In this document: in pieces, positions 37,250-47,038 of the stretch
Layout: every line of letters begins with the position of its first letter
Numbering within the stretch: the stretch's first letter is position 1
From: Mucilaginibacter gossypii
Lineage (GTDB): Bacteria > Bacteroidota > Bacteroidia > Sphingobacteriales > Sphingobacteriaceae
Direction: 5' to 3'
Length of the DNA stretch: 64,000 nucleotides
NCBI RefSeq assembly: GCF_900100945.1
Contig: NZ_FNCG01000009.1
Coordinates: forward strand, 1 to 64,000
The notes under the pieces: generated by a model
Database searches by the model: none
What the model was told of the DNA's origin: nothing
The model's input: the letters and a program-made list of their open reading frames with translations, nothing else
Program-made: the position numbers and the translations under genes

Positions 37250-39085
37250 TTATTTTTTGTGGTTTTTGTGGATGCGCTGGTGGTATACATCGTACCAATC
37301 AATAAATGGATACAGGTTGTTTTTCTGCGCTTGCGCCTCGAATACCTCTTTCAGTTCTTTCAGCTTTTCAGGATATTTTTTGGCGAGGTCTACGCGTTCG
37401 TTAAAATCTTCGTTCAGGTTATACAGCTCCCAGGTATCTTCATCAAAACTTTTATCCGGTACGTTCTGCCCTACTTTAAAATCTCCCAGTTCCACATTAT
37501 CTGGGTGGTGCGCTGCTTCTGCTTTCCAGCCATCGCTGTAAATTGACCTCGAACCAAAAATGTAATAGTGCTGTAATGTGTGTTTTGATTTGGCTTCGGG
37601 ATGATCGAACGAATAAACCAGCGATGTACCCTGGATAGTATCCTGTTTTACACCCCTGATATATTCAGGCAGTTTAATGCCGGTGTACTCCAAAGTAGTA
37701 GGCAGCACGTCAATCACGTGGCCGTATTGGGTACGGATAGTGCCTTTATCTTTGATCCCTTTAGGGTAATAAACTATCAACGGGTTACGTGTGCCGCCTT
37801 CAGAATTGGCATCCTGTTTCCAGTATTTAAACGGCGTATTGGCCGCCTGTGCCCAACCAAGGGGATAATTGGTGCTGGACTGCGGTGTGCCTATATCGTC
37901 AATATCCTCAATGTTGGTTTTCAGGAAATTTTCTTCGGTAGCCAGTTTAGGCGAGTTCTTTTTAGGATTGATCACGCCGTGAACCGTCCCCTCTTTGCTC
38001 GCGCCATTATCGCCGATAATTACAAATAACAACGTATTATCCAGCTGACCGCTTTGTTTTAAATGGTTGATCAAACGACCGACAGCGTGATCGGTGTAAG
38101 TGAGGTAGCCTGCATAAATTTCCATGAATCTTGCGTATAGTTTTTTTTCGACATCGGGCAGGGTTTTCCAGGCCGGGATGCGCGGGTTACGCTCGGGCAG
38201 TTTGGCATAATTAGGGATAATGCCCAGTTGTTTTTGCCTGGCGATAACCTTCTCCCTGAAATCGTCCCAGCCTTTATCAAACTGGCCTTTGTACAGGTCG
38301 CTCCACTCTTTGGCTACCTGGTGTGGCGAGTGGGTTGCGCCCGGCGCATAGTATAAAAAGAATGGTTTATCGGGCGCTACGTTATGCTGGCGGGTTAGGT
38401 AAAAGATCGCCTTATCAGTGATCTGATCGGTAAGGTGACGGCCATCTGGTGTTACGTGGGCGTTATCCTCCACCAGGTCGGGTTTGTACTGATCGGTAGC
38501 TGAACCTAAAAATCCGAAGAAATGCTCGAAACCTTTACCCGATGGCCAGCAGTCAAACGGACCGGCATCGGTTGCGTCTTCATCGGGCGTTAACCCGTAC
38601 TTACCAACCGCGAAGGTATTGTAACCATTCTCGCGCAGGATCTCGGCAATGGTCCCCTTATCCGATGGAATACGTCCATCATACCCCGGGAAACCCGCCG
38701 ACATGGTTACATGCGAAAACCCACCCTCGTGAACGTAATGGTGGTTACGCCCCGTTAATAAAGCTGAACGGGTTGGCGCGCAAATGCCCGCCGTGTGGAA
38801 GTTAGTGTAACGCAGGCCATTATTGGCCAGCGTATCAAAGTTTGGAGTTTTGATAATGCCGCCAAAAGTGCTGGTTGCACCAAAGCCAACATCATCCAAA
38901 AGGATCCATAATATGTTTGGCGCGCCGGCGGGCGCTTTATGAGGCTCGGGCCACCACTCCTTCGAATCATCAAGCGTTTTGCCCACCGTGCCGCCAAATA
39001 CCGGTGTTTGTCCGTTTTGCGCTTTGGCCGTAATTGCTGCGAGCAAGCCAAGCGACAGGAACAAGGTTATTCTTTTTGTTTTCAT
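37250..39085 (-). CDS. Arylsulfatase-like sulfatase, CxPTR type (copy 2)
   Basis: 611 residues from the ATG at 39085, which starts a clear signal peptide (MKTKRITLFLSLGLLAAITA); an upstream in-frame ATG at 39109 is less likely. Motifs: PNILWILLDDVGFG (Asp64, Asp65), ICAPTRSALLTG (Cys102), VIIGDNGASKEGT. Very close to the neighbouring sulfatase over its whole length (for example NFHTAGICAPTRS and YNLNEDFNER are shared), so a tandem duplication with divergence is likely. Confidence 0.93.
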   Translation of the reverse strand: MKTKRITLFLSLGLLAAITAKAQNGQTPVFGGTVGKTLDDSKEWWPEPHKAPAGAPNILWILLDDVGFGATSTFGGIIKTPNFDTLANNGLRYTNFHTAGICAPTRSALLTGRNHHYVHEGGFSHVTMSAGFPGYDGRIPSDKGTIAEILRENGYNTFAVGKYGLTPDEDATDAGPFDCWPSGKGFEHFFGFLGSATDQYKPDLVEDNAHVTPDGRHLTDQITDKAIFYLTRQHNVAPDKPFFLYYAPGATHSPHQVAKEWSDLYKGQFDKGWDDFREKVIARQKQLGIIPNYAKLPERNPRIPAWKTLPDVEKKLYARFMEIYAGYLTYTDHAVGRLINHLKQSGQLDNTLLFVIIGDNGASKEGTVHGVINPKKNSPKLATEENFLKTNIEDIDDIGTPQSSTNYPLGWAQAANTPFKYWKQDANSEGGTRNPLIVYYPKGIKDKGTIRTQYGHVIDVLPTTLEYTGIKLPEYIRGVKQDTIQGTSLVYSFDHPEAKSKHTLQHYYIFGSRSIYSDGWKAEAAHHPDNVELGDFKVGQNVPDKSFDEDTWELYNLNEDFNERVDLAKKYPEKLKELKEVFEAQAQKNNLYPFIDWYDVYHQRIHKNHKK

Positions 39086-39098
39086 GTTGTTGTAGGTT

Positions 39099-39574
39099 TT
39101 ATTCGGCATAGCTGGAGCGGAATTCTATACCCCAGCGGCCCTTCTCTTTGGTTAAAATGTATAGTGATTTGTAATACCCTATCAAGCTGCCATCAGCCCG
39201 GAACCGCGAAAAGCGGGTATCAACATGCACCTTATCTGCAGATGCCTGCACGATATTGCAATAGTCCCACTGGCTATGCTCCCAACCTTGCTTTTGTAAT
39301 TCGCCAAATACTTTTGCCGAATCGCGCAGGCCTGCCCTTTCCAATACCGACATTTTGCCGCCGGCCAATCTGTAGTGGGGAACTGGTAGGCATCTTCCCG
39401 GCCTTTCGGGTCTTTGGCGTTGAAGGTGGTCATGTATTCATCAAGCGCCTGCAATACTGCGGTGCTAACCAGTGGATCGATGCCGTGCGAGCCGTTTTCT
39501 ATTACGGAGCCTTGTACAGATACTGTGCCGGTTAGGGTAGTTAGGACGGGGAGGAATAGTATTATCTTTTTCAT
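39099..39574 (-). pseudogene. Exported SnoaL/NTF2-like protein, single frameshift
   Basis: The start (39574) encodes a signal peptide (MKKIILFLPVLTTLTGTVSV) and an NTF2-like beginning (VLQALDEYMTTFNAKDP). After YQFP the frame is lost; the neighbouring frame continues LAGGKMSVLERAGLRDSAKV and ends VHVDTRFSRFRADGSLIGYY with EKGRWGIEFRSSYAE. The break falls in a run of four G at 39377-39380; five would restore one frame of about 158 residues. A sequencing slip or a recent mutation are both possible. Function unknown; cupped NTF2-like folds bind small ligands. Confidence 0.65.
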
Positions 39575-39709
39575 AGGTTATCGATTATCTTGTTAAATCT
39601 CGCGCCCAAATAAACCTTTTGTCATTTCGACGAGCCTGGGGTGGGATTGCGCGGGAGCGGTGAGGAGAAATCGTATTGTCAATTGCCCTTTATATCTTAA
39701 AAGCCTTTG

Positions 39710-41266
39710 TTACTGCCAGCCCGGATTTTGAGTAAGCTTACCATTACTATTATCAATCTCCTGCTGCGGTATCGGGAACAGGTAAAACTTGCCCGCCGCA
39801 CCTTTGCTCACATTGGTTTTCCCAACCTTCAGCAAGGCGGCTTCCAAAATCCCTTTGCCTGATGCATCCCGCTCGCGGATGAGATCGAACCAGCGTTGAT
39901 ATTCGAATACAAACTCCAACCGGCGCTCTAAATAAACCGCATCACGGAGTGAGTTTTGATCAAGCCCGGCCAAGTCATCTAACCCAGCACGCCTTCTTAC
40001 CCGATTAACAGAGGCATAAGCTTTAGCAGTTGGGCCGTTCAACTCATTCTCGGCCTCGGCATGGATCAGCAATACGTCCGAAAAACGGATGATCGATACG
40101 TTCGCACCAGATTCGGCCTCGTTTGCGGCTACGCTTGGGTCGAAGTATTTATTGAAAAATGGGATAGAATCGTTAGCAATGGTTGGGTCATTCAGCTTAC
40201 CATACCATAGGTTGGTTGATGGGCTTTGAAAGCGGGTTACAAAGCTTACGCGTTTACGCTTATCATTGGCCGAATACAGTTTATAAATGCTGAAAAATTT
40301 GTCTACCCCTCCCGGTTTAGTAACATCAGGCACCGAATAAAAAACCACCTGATCGGCATAGCTGCCTACCATGCCGGGGATCCCGTTCAGCACCGAGCGT
40401 GGTGCCTGGTTATTACCCTGCCCCTGCGAGTTTGATTTGAATTGGGCCGAGAAGATATGTTCCTTGCCGTTTTCGGTAGCAGGTAAAAATACATCTGCAT
40501 AGTTGGCGAACAGATCATATCCGTAAGGGCCGTTTATTACAGCTTCAGCCTGGGTTACGGCTTTATTCCATTTGCGTTCGGTTAAATAAACTTTAGCCAA
40601 TAAAGCATTTGCAGCACCCGCGGTAGCACGACCAACATCGGCACCGGTATAGTTATTTGGCAGATCAACTGCTGCATTGGTTAAATCAGTTTCTATTTGC
40701 GCGTAAACCGTAGCCGCCGGACTGCGTGGCACCTGCAAATCAGATAAATTGATAGAAGTTTGATCATGCAACACCAACGGCACATCACCATACAAACGCA
40801 CTAAATTAAAGTAATACAGCGCCCTTAAAAATTTAGCTTCGGCTACCAGGCGTTTGTTCAGCGTGGCATCAAATTTTATATCGGGGATAGTATCGATAGC
40901 GATATTGGCCTTTTTAATGGCCGCATAATGCTGCTGCCAGATCTGCAGGATGCGCAAACCGGAAGCCGAATGTCCTAAAACAGCTTGCGACCGTACATCG
41001 GCATTGGTAGCACCCGGACCGGGGCCTTCATCGTCGGCCATAAAGTTCATACCGGTGTTAAAAAGGGTATTGTATGGCGTTTGCACACTATTTGCGCCCG
41101 CGTTAAGCAGTGAGTAAGCGGCTGTAACAGCCGCAACGGCGTCGGCCTGTGTTTTGTAAAACTGGCTGGCCGGAATAAATGATCGGGGGTCTTCATTAAG
41201 CTTGGCGCATGATGCCGCGCCTAAAGCCAGCAGTAAAACCATGTATTTAATATTTTTAGTTTTCAT
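39710..41266 (-). CDS. SusD/RagB-family lipoprotein of the sulfatase operon
   Basis: 518 residues, lipoprotein signal ending GAASC (Cys20). SusD features: CAKLNEDPRSFIPASQFYKT start, LVAEAKFLRALYYFNLVRLY TPR region, and VYLERRLEFVFEYQRWFDLI near the C-terminus. It is the surface binding partner of the SusC encoded 24 nt upstream and would capture the sulfated substrate or its product. Confidence 0.93.
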   Translation of the reverse strand: MKTKNIKYMVLLLALGAASCAKLNEDPRSFIPASQFYKTQADAVAAVTAAYSLLNAGANSVQTPYNTLFNTGMNFMADDEGPGPGATNADVRSQAVLGHSASGLRILQIWQQHYAAIKKANIAIDTIPDIKFDATLNKRLVAEAKFLRALYYFNLVRLYGDVPLVLHDQTSINLSDLQVPRSPAATVYAQIETDLTNAAVDLPNNYTGADVGRATAGAANALLAKVYLTERKWNKAVTQAEAVINGPYGYDLFANYADVFLPATENGKEHIFSAQFKSNSQGQGNNQAPRSVLNGIPGMVGSYADQVVFYSVPDVTKPGGVDKFFSIYKLYSANDKRKRVSFVTRFQSPSTNLWYGKLNDPTIANDSIPFFNKYFDPSVAANEAESGANVSIIRFSDVLLIHAEAENELNGPTAKAYASVNRVRRRAGLDDLAGLDQNSLRDAVYLERRLEFVFEYQRWFDLIRERDASGKGILEAALLKVGKTNVSKGAAGKFYLFPIPQQEIDNSNGKLTQNPGWQ

Positions 41267-41290
41267 GTTAAAAAAATCAAAAGTTATTGG

Positions 41291-44200
41291 TTACAGGGTG
41301 ATACCTATACCCAGAATAAATGATTTGTTGTTTGGATACGCCCCGTTATCAACTCCCGAGGTAATGGCCGATTGCTCGTTGCTACTCACCTCCGGATCGT
41401 AGCCTGTGTACTTGGTCCGGGTAGCCAGATTTTGCGCGTTGGCATAGATCCTGATCTTTTTAATAGGCGATTTAGAAAGCACCGATTGCGGGAAAGTGTA
41501 ACCTAAGCTGAGGCTTTTGAGGCGCAGGTATGAGCCGTTCTCCACAAACCTATCTGATATGGTTGGCGCCGGGTCCTGGTAGGCACTGTGCACATCGGTA
41601 TTGGTGTTGGTTGGGGTCCAGCGGTTAAGCAAAGTGGTGGTGGCATTGGTGTAGCCGGTACCCAGTTCCAGCACGTTACGTTGCTGGTTATAGATCTTGT
41701 TACCGTACGATCCCTGTACAAATACGCTCAGGTCGATACCTTTGTACGAGAAGGTATTGGTGATACCGCCCGTAAATTTAGGCTGCGCATTACCAAGGAT
41801 CACCCTATCTGCCGCCTGGGTAATTTTACCATCACCGTTAATATCCACATAGTTTTGTCCGCCGGGTTGCGTATTAGCCGCCGGGGTAAGCACCGGACCG
41901 CCAGCCTGGATCAGGCCGTTGGTTTTATAGCCGATAAACGAACCTATAGGCTCGCCAACTTTAATGATAGATGGCAACGATGAATCGGGGATGAACTGAT
42001 TAACACCGTTACCTCCTAAGCTCAGTACCTTATTACGGTTAACCGCGAACACCAGGCTGGTATTCCATACAAAACCACCGGTTAAGTTGTGCGAGCTAAT
42101 ACTCAATTCAAAACCTTTATTCTGTACCGAACCCACGTTTTCATACTGCTGCGGGTTGGTAATGGCCGTATTGGTAATAATAGTTAAACCGCTGGTTGCA
42201 GGCAATGGCAGGTAAAGCAGCAGGTTGGTTGTTTTTTTATAGTAGATATCGGCAGTAACGGTGATGCGGTCTTTAAACAAACCTAAGTCGAAACCGAAAT
42301 CGTATTGGCTGGTTTTTTCCCAGGTTAAGTTAGGATTGTACAAGCTGTTCGGCGCGAAACCGGCAACCGTTGAGTTACCGAAATTGTATCGATAGTAGCC
42401 CAGCTGCGAGTATGATTGATAAGCTGGAATGTCGCTGTTACCGGTTTGACCAGCACTTAAACGCAACTTCAGCTGGCTAACAGCGGTCACATTTTTCAGG
42501 AAATCCTCGCTCGAAGCATTCCACGCAATGGCTGCCGAAGGGAACGATGCCCACTGGTGCCCAGGTGCGAATTTGGACGAGCCATCCGCACGCAAGGTAA
42601 GCGTTAACAGGTATTTGCTATTAAAGCCATAGTTCACCCTGCCCAGGTATGATTTCAATGCCCACACGTTTGATGAGGACGACGGCGCGATAGCGAAACC
42701 GCTGCCTGACACCGAAGTAACGCTACCCGAGCCCAGGTTATTAAAGGTATCGTAATCGCTCACAAAGCCCGATGAACCGGTTATGGCACCCTCGGCCTTA
42801 AACTGCTGCTGGGTAAAACCGGCCAATACGTTTAGTGAGTGCTTGCCGAATTTTTTATTGTAAGTAAGCGTGTTTTCGTTAAGCCAATTGAAAGAATCAA
42901 GCGTACCAACCTCGCCCAGGCCCGAATAACCGGCACCTTCATACACGGTGGCAGGCAGGTAACGGTTTTGTTTATTATCGATGATATCCACACCGGCCAG
43001 CACCCTTGCGGTCAGGTTTTCGGTGATCTTATAATCGCCCGCGATATTACCTAAAATACGGCTGGTAGTGGTACGGTTGGTTTGGTTATACAGCGTATTG
43101 ATGGGGTTACCATAAGTACCTTCAAAAACGTTTTTGACGTAGAACGAACCATCGGCATTGTAAACTGGTGTGGTAGGTGTCATCAGCAAAATGGCAGGAA
43201 CAACACCCTGCGGCGCAACCTGCGCGGTGTTGCGGCTACCGGTTATGTAGGAGGAGATCTTGAACTTATCGTTATAGTCATGCTCCACATTCACCCTGCC
43301 TGCGTAACGCTCAAAGTTGGTGTTCTGCAGGATACCATCCTGCTTAAAGTAGTTGCCCGAAAATGCCAGCCTTGTACGCTCGGTACCTGAAAATATCGAA
43401 AGGCTATGGTTTTGCGAGTATGCTTTGCGGAAGGCGACTGCCTGCCAATCTGTGTTGGCGCCATAAGGGTTAAGCTGGGCTTCGGTTTGGGCAGTTTTGC
43501 CGGTGTTTATCAAAGCGTCGTTACGTAACGCTTCCCACTGGGTACTGTTTAACAGCAATAAAGTTTTGATCACCTCCTGTCTGCCGAAGCTTCCATCGTA
43601 ATTGATGGATGATACACCTGCTTTGCCTTTTTTAGTGGTGATGATAATTACACCATTGGCACCACGGGTACCGTAAATAGCCGTAGCCGAAGCATCTTTC
43701 AGCACCTCGATACTTTCAATATCTGAGGTATTGATCGAAGCCAGCGGATTGATCTTGGGGCCGTTGGTTACACCAGCATCAGTTAATGAGTTACTGTTTG
43801 ATGTAGGGAAACCATCGATCACATATAACGGCTCGGCCACGGCATTAATAGAGTTCACACCGCGTACCTGTACGGTAACACCTGCACCCGGCTGCCCGGT
43901 AGCCTGCGTAACCTGGATGCCCGATACCGAACCTTGTAAAGCCCTGTCTAACGACGGGATAGGTTGCTTTAAGGCTAAAGCAGGCACTGAAGCCACCGAA
44001 CCGGTAATATCCTTACGCTTTTGCGAACCATAACCCACAACAACCACCTGGTTTAGCTGGGTTTGGGCATCTTTCAGCTTGATCTCCACCGGGCTACCAT
44101 CGGCAATAAATTCCTTTTTTTCGTAGCCGGTAAAGGTGATGATCAGTTTATATGGAAATTTCTGCCCGGTAACAAAGCTGAATTTACCCTCAATATCAGT

Positions 44201-44380
44201 AGATACAACGTGGGTAGTGCCCTGAATTTTTACTACCGCGCCAGGCAATGGTTCGCGGGTGGCACTGTCAATTACACGGCCAACCAAGTGTGAGTTGATA
44301 GTAGGCTGGGTTTGCTGCGCTATGGTTAGCAACGGCAAGCCTATCAATAATAAAAATGTAATTAATAACAGTTTTTTCAT
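41291..44380 (-). CDS. SusC/RagA-family TonB-dependent transporter of the sulfatase operon
   Basis: 1029 residues; signal peptide MKKLLLITFLLLIGLPLLT, then a carboxypeptidase-like domain (LVGRVIDSATREPLPGAVVK), the conserved linker QLNQVVVVGYGSQKRKDITG, the plug (RALQGSVSGIQVTQATGQPG, ending YGTRGANGVIIITTKKG) and the barrel. It moves substrate across the outer membrane with its SusD. No STN domain. Its start overlaps the stop of a small upstream frame (ATGA). Confidence 0.94.
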   Translation of the reverse strand: MKKLLLITFLLLIGLPLLTIAQQTQPTINSHLVGRVIDSATREPLPGAVVKIQGTTHVVSTDIEGKFSFVTGQKFPYKLIITFTGYEKKEFIADGSPVEIKLKDAQTQLNQVVVVGYGSQKRKDITGSVASVPALALKQPIPSLDRALQGSVSGIQVTQATGQPGAGVTVQVRGVNSINAVAEPLYVIDGFPTSNSNSLTDAGVTNGPKINPLASINTSDIESIEVLKDASATAIYGTRGANGVIIITTKKGKAGVSSINYDGSFGRQEVIKTLLLLNSTQWEALRNDALINTGKTAQTEAQLNPYGANTDWQAVAFRKAYSQNHSLSIFSGTERTRLAFSGNYFKQDGILQNTNFERYAGRVNVEHDYNDKFKISSYITGSRNTAQVAPQGVVPAILLMTPTTPVYNADGSFYVKNVFEGTYGNPINTLYNQTNRTTTSRILGNIAGDYKITENLTARVLAGVDIIDNKQNRYLPATVYEGAGYSGLGEVGTLDSFNWLNENTLTYNKKFGKHSLNVLAGFTQQQFKAEGAITGSSGFVSDYDTFNNLGSGSVTSVSGSGFAIAPSSSSNVWALKSYLGRVNYGFNSKYLLTLTLRADGSSKFAPGHQWASFPSAAIAWNASSEDFLKNVTAVSQLKLRLSAGQTGNSDIPAYQSYSQLGYYRYNFGNSTVAGFAPNSLYNPNLTWEKTSQYDFGFDLGLFKDRITVTADIYYKKTTNLLLYLPLPATSGLTIITNTAITNPQQYENVGSVQNKGFELSISSHNLTGGFVWNTSLVFAVNRNKVLSLGGNGVNQFIPDSSLPSIIKVGEPIGSFIGYKTNGLIQAGGPVLTPAANTQPGGQNYVDINGDGKITQAADRVILGNAQPKFTGGITNTFSYKGIDLSVFVQGSYGNKIYNQQRNVLELGTGYTNATTTLLNRWTPTNTNTDVHSAYQDPAPTISDRFVENGSYLRLKSLSLGYTFPQSVLSKSPIKKIRIYANAQNLATRTKYTGYDPEVSSNEQSAITSGVDNGAYPNNKSFILGIGITL

Positions 44381-44550
44381 GTCGACAGGTTGTTAAAGGT
44401 TAAAAACTCCGCCGGTTGATTGTCTGCGTAAAACAGCTTGTATAATTGGTGCGGATGAAAAGCATCCTCCATAAATTGCAGCGTAAAGGCTGCTGCCCGC
44501 CGGGCAAAAGGCAACGTATAGCCTTTTCCCGCCTTTGCAATATTTTGCAT
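44377..44550 (-). CDS. Possible 57-residue ORF translationally overlapping susC
   Basis: An ATG at 44550 opens a frame (MQNIAKAGKGYTLPFARRAA, later MEDAFHPHQLYKLFYAD) whose TGA overlaps the susC ATG by 4 nt, the usual sign of coupled translation. It has no signal peptide or known motif. A second minus-strand frame is also open over much of this stretch, so coding is not certain. If real, it could be a small cytoplasmic protein or a translational leader for susC. Confidence 0.35.
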   Translation of the reverse strand: MQNIAKAGKGYTLPFARRAAAFTLQFMEDAFHPHQLYKLFYADNQPAEFLTFNNLST

Positions 44551-44626
44551 AGATTTGATTAATTAAAATGACACCATAAAACAGGCTCAACGCCAATCGA
44601 TCCCTGTTTCGTTGTTTTGATCCGGA

Positions 44627-44647
44627 GGGAAAAGCAATGCTTTTCCC
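44627..44647. repeat. 9-bp perfect hairpin between the FGE and susC genes
   Basis: GGGAAAAGC and GCTTTTCCC around a 3-nt loop. On the minus strand (direction of the operon) no T-run follows, so it is more likely an mRNA processing or stability element, or a partial terminator, than a full stop. It sits in the largest gap of the operon (about 190-360 nt). Confidence 0.45.
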
Positions 44648-44743
44648 TTATTTGCAGTAGGTAAATATTATCGTTTCATGTTCCTTTCTGTTTGTGCCCG
44701 CCATTAAGCAGGCAGGTCAATTATTTAATTCGGGGTATTTAAT

Positions 44744-45883
44744 TTAGTTACTAACACAACGGAAACCCAAATGCTCCATCCCGCTATCTTCGGTAGTTTT
44801 CATCCGGCGCGATACCCGGTAGCCAGAGCAATAGCTATCGTTACATAAAAATGACCCGCCACGTACCGCCCGTTTTATGGCATAAGGCTCATCCGGGTCG
44901 TACGATTTGGAAGCGCCCTTGGGGTTTTTCACGCTTGATGTACCCAATGTTTTGTAATAGTTATTGTTGTACAGATCGGCACACCATTCCCATACATTGC
45001 CGGCCATATCATACAATCCGTAGCCGTTTGGTTTAAACGAACTTACCGGGGCCAGATAATAGTATCTGTCTCGCTGGGTATTTTTGTAAGGAAAACTTCC
45101 TTCCCAGGTGTTGGCTTTTGGCTGTCCTTCGTTTATTTTTTCATTACCCCATGGGTAGATTTTATCTTCCAGTCCTCCCCTTGCCGCCCGTTCCCATTCG
45201 GCTTCGGTTGGCAAGCGTTTTCCGGCCCATTTACTGTAGGCCACGGCATCGTACCATGATACCTGCACTACCGGGTAGTTTTCCTTGCCCTTGATATCAC
45301 TGCCGGGACCGTGGGGATGCTTCCAGTTGGCTCCCGTTTTCCAGGCCCACCATTGCGCGTACTCATTAAGATTAACCGGGTGCTCTGCCGGTACAAATAC
45401 CAGCGACGCTGGTACCTGTAAACTATCGGCAGGCTTTTCGGTGCCTGGCGGCATTTGCTTTTTCAGTTCATCCCAATCAGGCTTGCGCTCGGCGGTGGTG
45501 ACGTAGCCGGTAGCTTTAATAAACCGGGCAAACTCGGCATTGGTTACTTCGGTTTTATCTATCCAGAAGCCATCAACAGTAACATCGTGTTTCGGGTACT
45601 CATCGGGCTCGGCCTGTTGGTTATCTGCCCCCATCCTAAAAGTCCCGGCGGGTATCCAAACCATCCCCGCATGGTTGGCATGGGTGTTGCCAGTATCAGG
45701 CAGGATAAGCGCAGCACCGCTTAGCCCTGCTGTTTTAAACCTGCCTGGTAAATTCGATTCGCAGCAAACCTTCTTATTATTGCCCGGAACCCGGGCAATA
45801 GCAGCAATGGTCACCGGTTTTTCCTGCTGCCCGCACGCAGCAAGTAATATCGCCCCAAACAATATCAGTATTCTATTTTTCAT
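44744..45883 (-). CDS. Formylglycine-generating enzyme (SUMF1 family) lipoprotein
   Basis: 379 residues, lipoprotein signal ending LLAAC. FGE fold with MVWIPAGTFRMGADNQQAEP, the YPVVQVSWYDAVAYSKWAGK and RLPTEAEWERAARGG segments, AGNVWEWCADLY, and the catalytic pair in RGGSFLCNDSYCSGYRVS (Cys347 and Cys352, matching the copper-binding cysteines of oxygen-dependent FGE). It converts the sulfatase Cys to formylglycine. Being exported with the sulfatases, it likely acts on them outside the cytoplasm. It overlaps the hydroxylase gene by 1 nt. This explains how the three Cys-type sulfatases in the operon are activated. Confidence 0.92.
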   Translation of the reverse strand: MKNRILILFGAILLAACGQQEKPVTIAAIARVPGNNKKVCCESNLPGRFKTAGLSGAALILPDTGNTHANHAGMVWIPAGTFRMGADNQQAEPDEYPKHDVTVDGFWIDKTEVTNAEFARFIKATGYVTTAERKPDWDELKKQMPPGTEKPADSLQVPASLVFVPAEHPVNLNEYAQWWAWKTGANWKHPHGPGSDIKGKENYPVVQVSWYDAVAYSKWAGKRLPTEAEWERAARGGLEDKIYPWGNEKINEGQPKANTWEGSFPYKNTQRDRYYYLAPVSSFKPNGYGLYDMAGNVWEWCADLYNNNYYKTLGTSSVKNPKGASKSYDPDEPYAIKRAVRGGSFLCNDSYCSGYRVSRRMKTTEDSGMEHLGFRCVSN

Positions 45884-46848
45884 TACACTTTTACCGGCTG
45901 TAACTGGAACTCTGCAACAGGTTGCTCCGCTTCGGCTTTGGCCAATGGATCAGGACGGTATAACTGGTGAGGCTGCAAAGGCACATCGTCCTTAACCATA
46001 GGGCCATCGGCAGCTAATTCACTTCCCTCAACTTTCGATTTAAAAATTGGCCAGGCCAGTTGCGCATACCATTGGTCGCCCCCATAGTGCGAAATACCGT
46101 AAGCTTTAGGATACTGGCGAGAGATGTGCGCTGTACCGAAAATGACATCCCACCAAAAAAACATATTGCCAAAGTTGCCTTTGTAATAACCCACGCCATC
46201 ATCGGTAGTAGCTGCGTGGTGCGCGTGGTGTGTTGCTGGTGTTGATATGGTGCGCTCCAATATCCAGGCCAGCGGATGTAACACCTTATACTGATAAAAA
46301 GGTTTATCCCATGGGATGCTTGAATGCGCCAGCGTGGTGATAGTACCTTTAATACCTTTCACAACCAAAGCTGGGATTCCCAAACCCAGATAAACCAAAG
46401 CTGCGGTTAAATAAGTTTGCGAAAAGAACAGCGTGTAAATGATATTTTGCCTGCTGGCCATAGCCATGCCCATGTACGATGCCGAGTGGTGCGTTCGGTG
46501 GAAACGCCATAACCATGGCACTTGATGGTGCAGGCGGTGATACCAGTACTGGGTCAAATCGTCGGCCACAGCTATGATGGCGCATCCCCATAAAAATGGC
46601 ACCCAATCAAACGTGTTTTTTAAAGCCGGTAACAAAGCTGGCAATACCAATAAACTATAGTAGGCTACCAAGGGCCTCACCACCAGTTTAGGAATTGTAA
46701 AACAGGCTATATCCACCCATTTTTCATTTTTATTCCAACGTTTTTTGTACAGGCCGAACGAAAATTCGAGTACGCCCAATACCAGCGTTAAAACGGAAAA
46801 ACCGTAGCCGTTAAGGTTATCTATTACTTGTTTTATTTGCTCAATCAT
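45883..46848 (-). CDS. Sterol desaturase / fatty acid hydroxylase family membrane enzyme
   Basis: 321 residues, 4-5 TM helices, and the three His boxes of the integral-membrane di-iron family: YWYHRLHHQ, FHRTHHSASYMG and HAHHAATTDDG, followed by NFGNMFFWWDVIFGTA. Such enzymes use O2 to hydroxylate or cleave lipid chains. Its place in a sulfatase operon suggests oxidation of an alkyl or lipid part of the sulfated substrate, but this is inference. It overlaps the upstream small membrane protein by 8 nt and the FGE by 1 nt. Confidence 0.88.
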   Translation of the reverse strand: MIEQIKQVIDNLNGYGFSVLTLVLGVLEFSFGLYKKRWNKNEKWVDIACFTIPKLVVRPLVAYYSLLVLPALLPALKNTFDWVPFLWGCAIIAVADDLTQYWYHRLHHQVPWLWRFHRTHHSASYMGMAMASRQNIIYTLFFSQTYLTAALVYLGLGIPALVVKGIKGTITTLAHSSIPWDKPFYQYKVLHPLAWILERTISTPATHHAHHAATTDDGVGYYKGNFGNMFFWWDVIFGTAHISRQYPKAYGISHYGGDQWYAQLAWPIFKSKVEGSELAADGPMVKDDVPLQPHQLYRPDPLAKAEAEQPVAEFQLQPVKV

Positions 46849-47038
46849 TGTCTTGCGAGTTCGTGGTTTTAGTTTTTACTGTGTTTTCCTGTTTATCCTG
46901 ATGCCGCTTTTTTTCCCAAGGCCGCTGACCAGTAATGGCGAAAGTGCCAAACATGAGTGCGATAGGCAGTATGTACAGCAACAAGCTCAATGAAGCGTTT
47001 TTGATGATCTGCTTTTTGGTTGATTGTTCTAATTTCAT
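46841..47038 (-). CDS. Small single-TM membrane protein
   Basis: 65 residues from the ATG at 47038 (MKLEQSTKKQIIKNASL), one TM helix (LSLLLYILPIALMFGTFAIT) and a charged tail rich in Lys, Thr and Asn. The start overlaps the upstream gene's stop by 4 nt (ATGA), and its end overlaps the hydroxylase start by 8 nt; the tight packing supports it as a real gene. Similar in plan to its upstream neighbour. Function unknown. Confidence 0.65.
   Translation of the reverse strand: MKLEQSTKKQIIKNASLSLLLYILPIALMFGTFAITGQRPWEKKRHQDKQENTVKTKTTNSQDND

Noticed and set aside
38939..39535. 198-codon plus-strand frame
   Set aside because: Antisense to a sulfatase and the NTF2-like gene; Cys/Arg-rich composition typical of a shadow.
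45540..45995. 151-codon plus-strand frame
   Set aside because: Antisense to the FGE and hydroxylase genes; no motifs.
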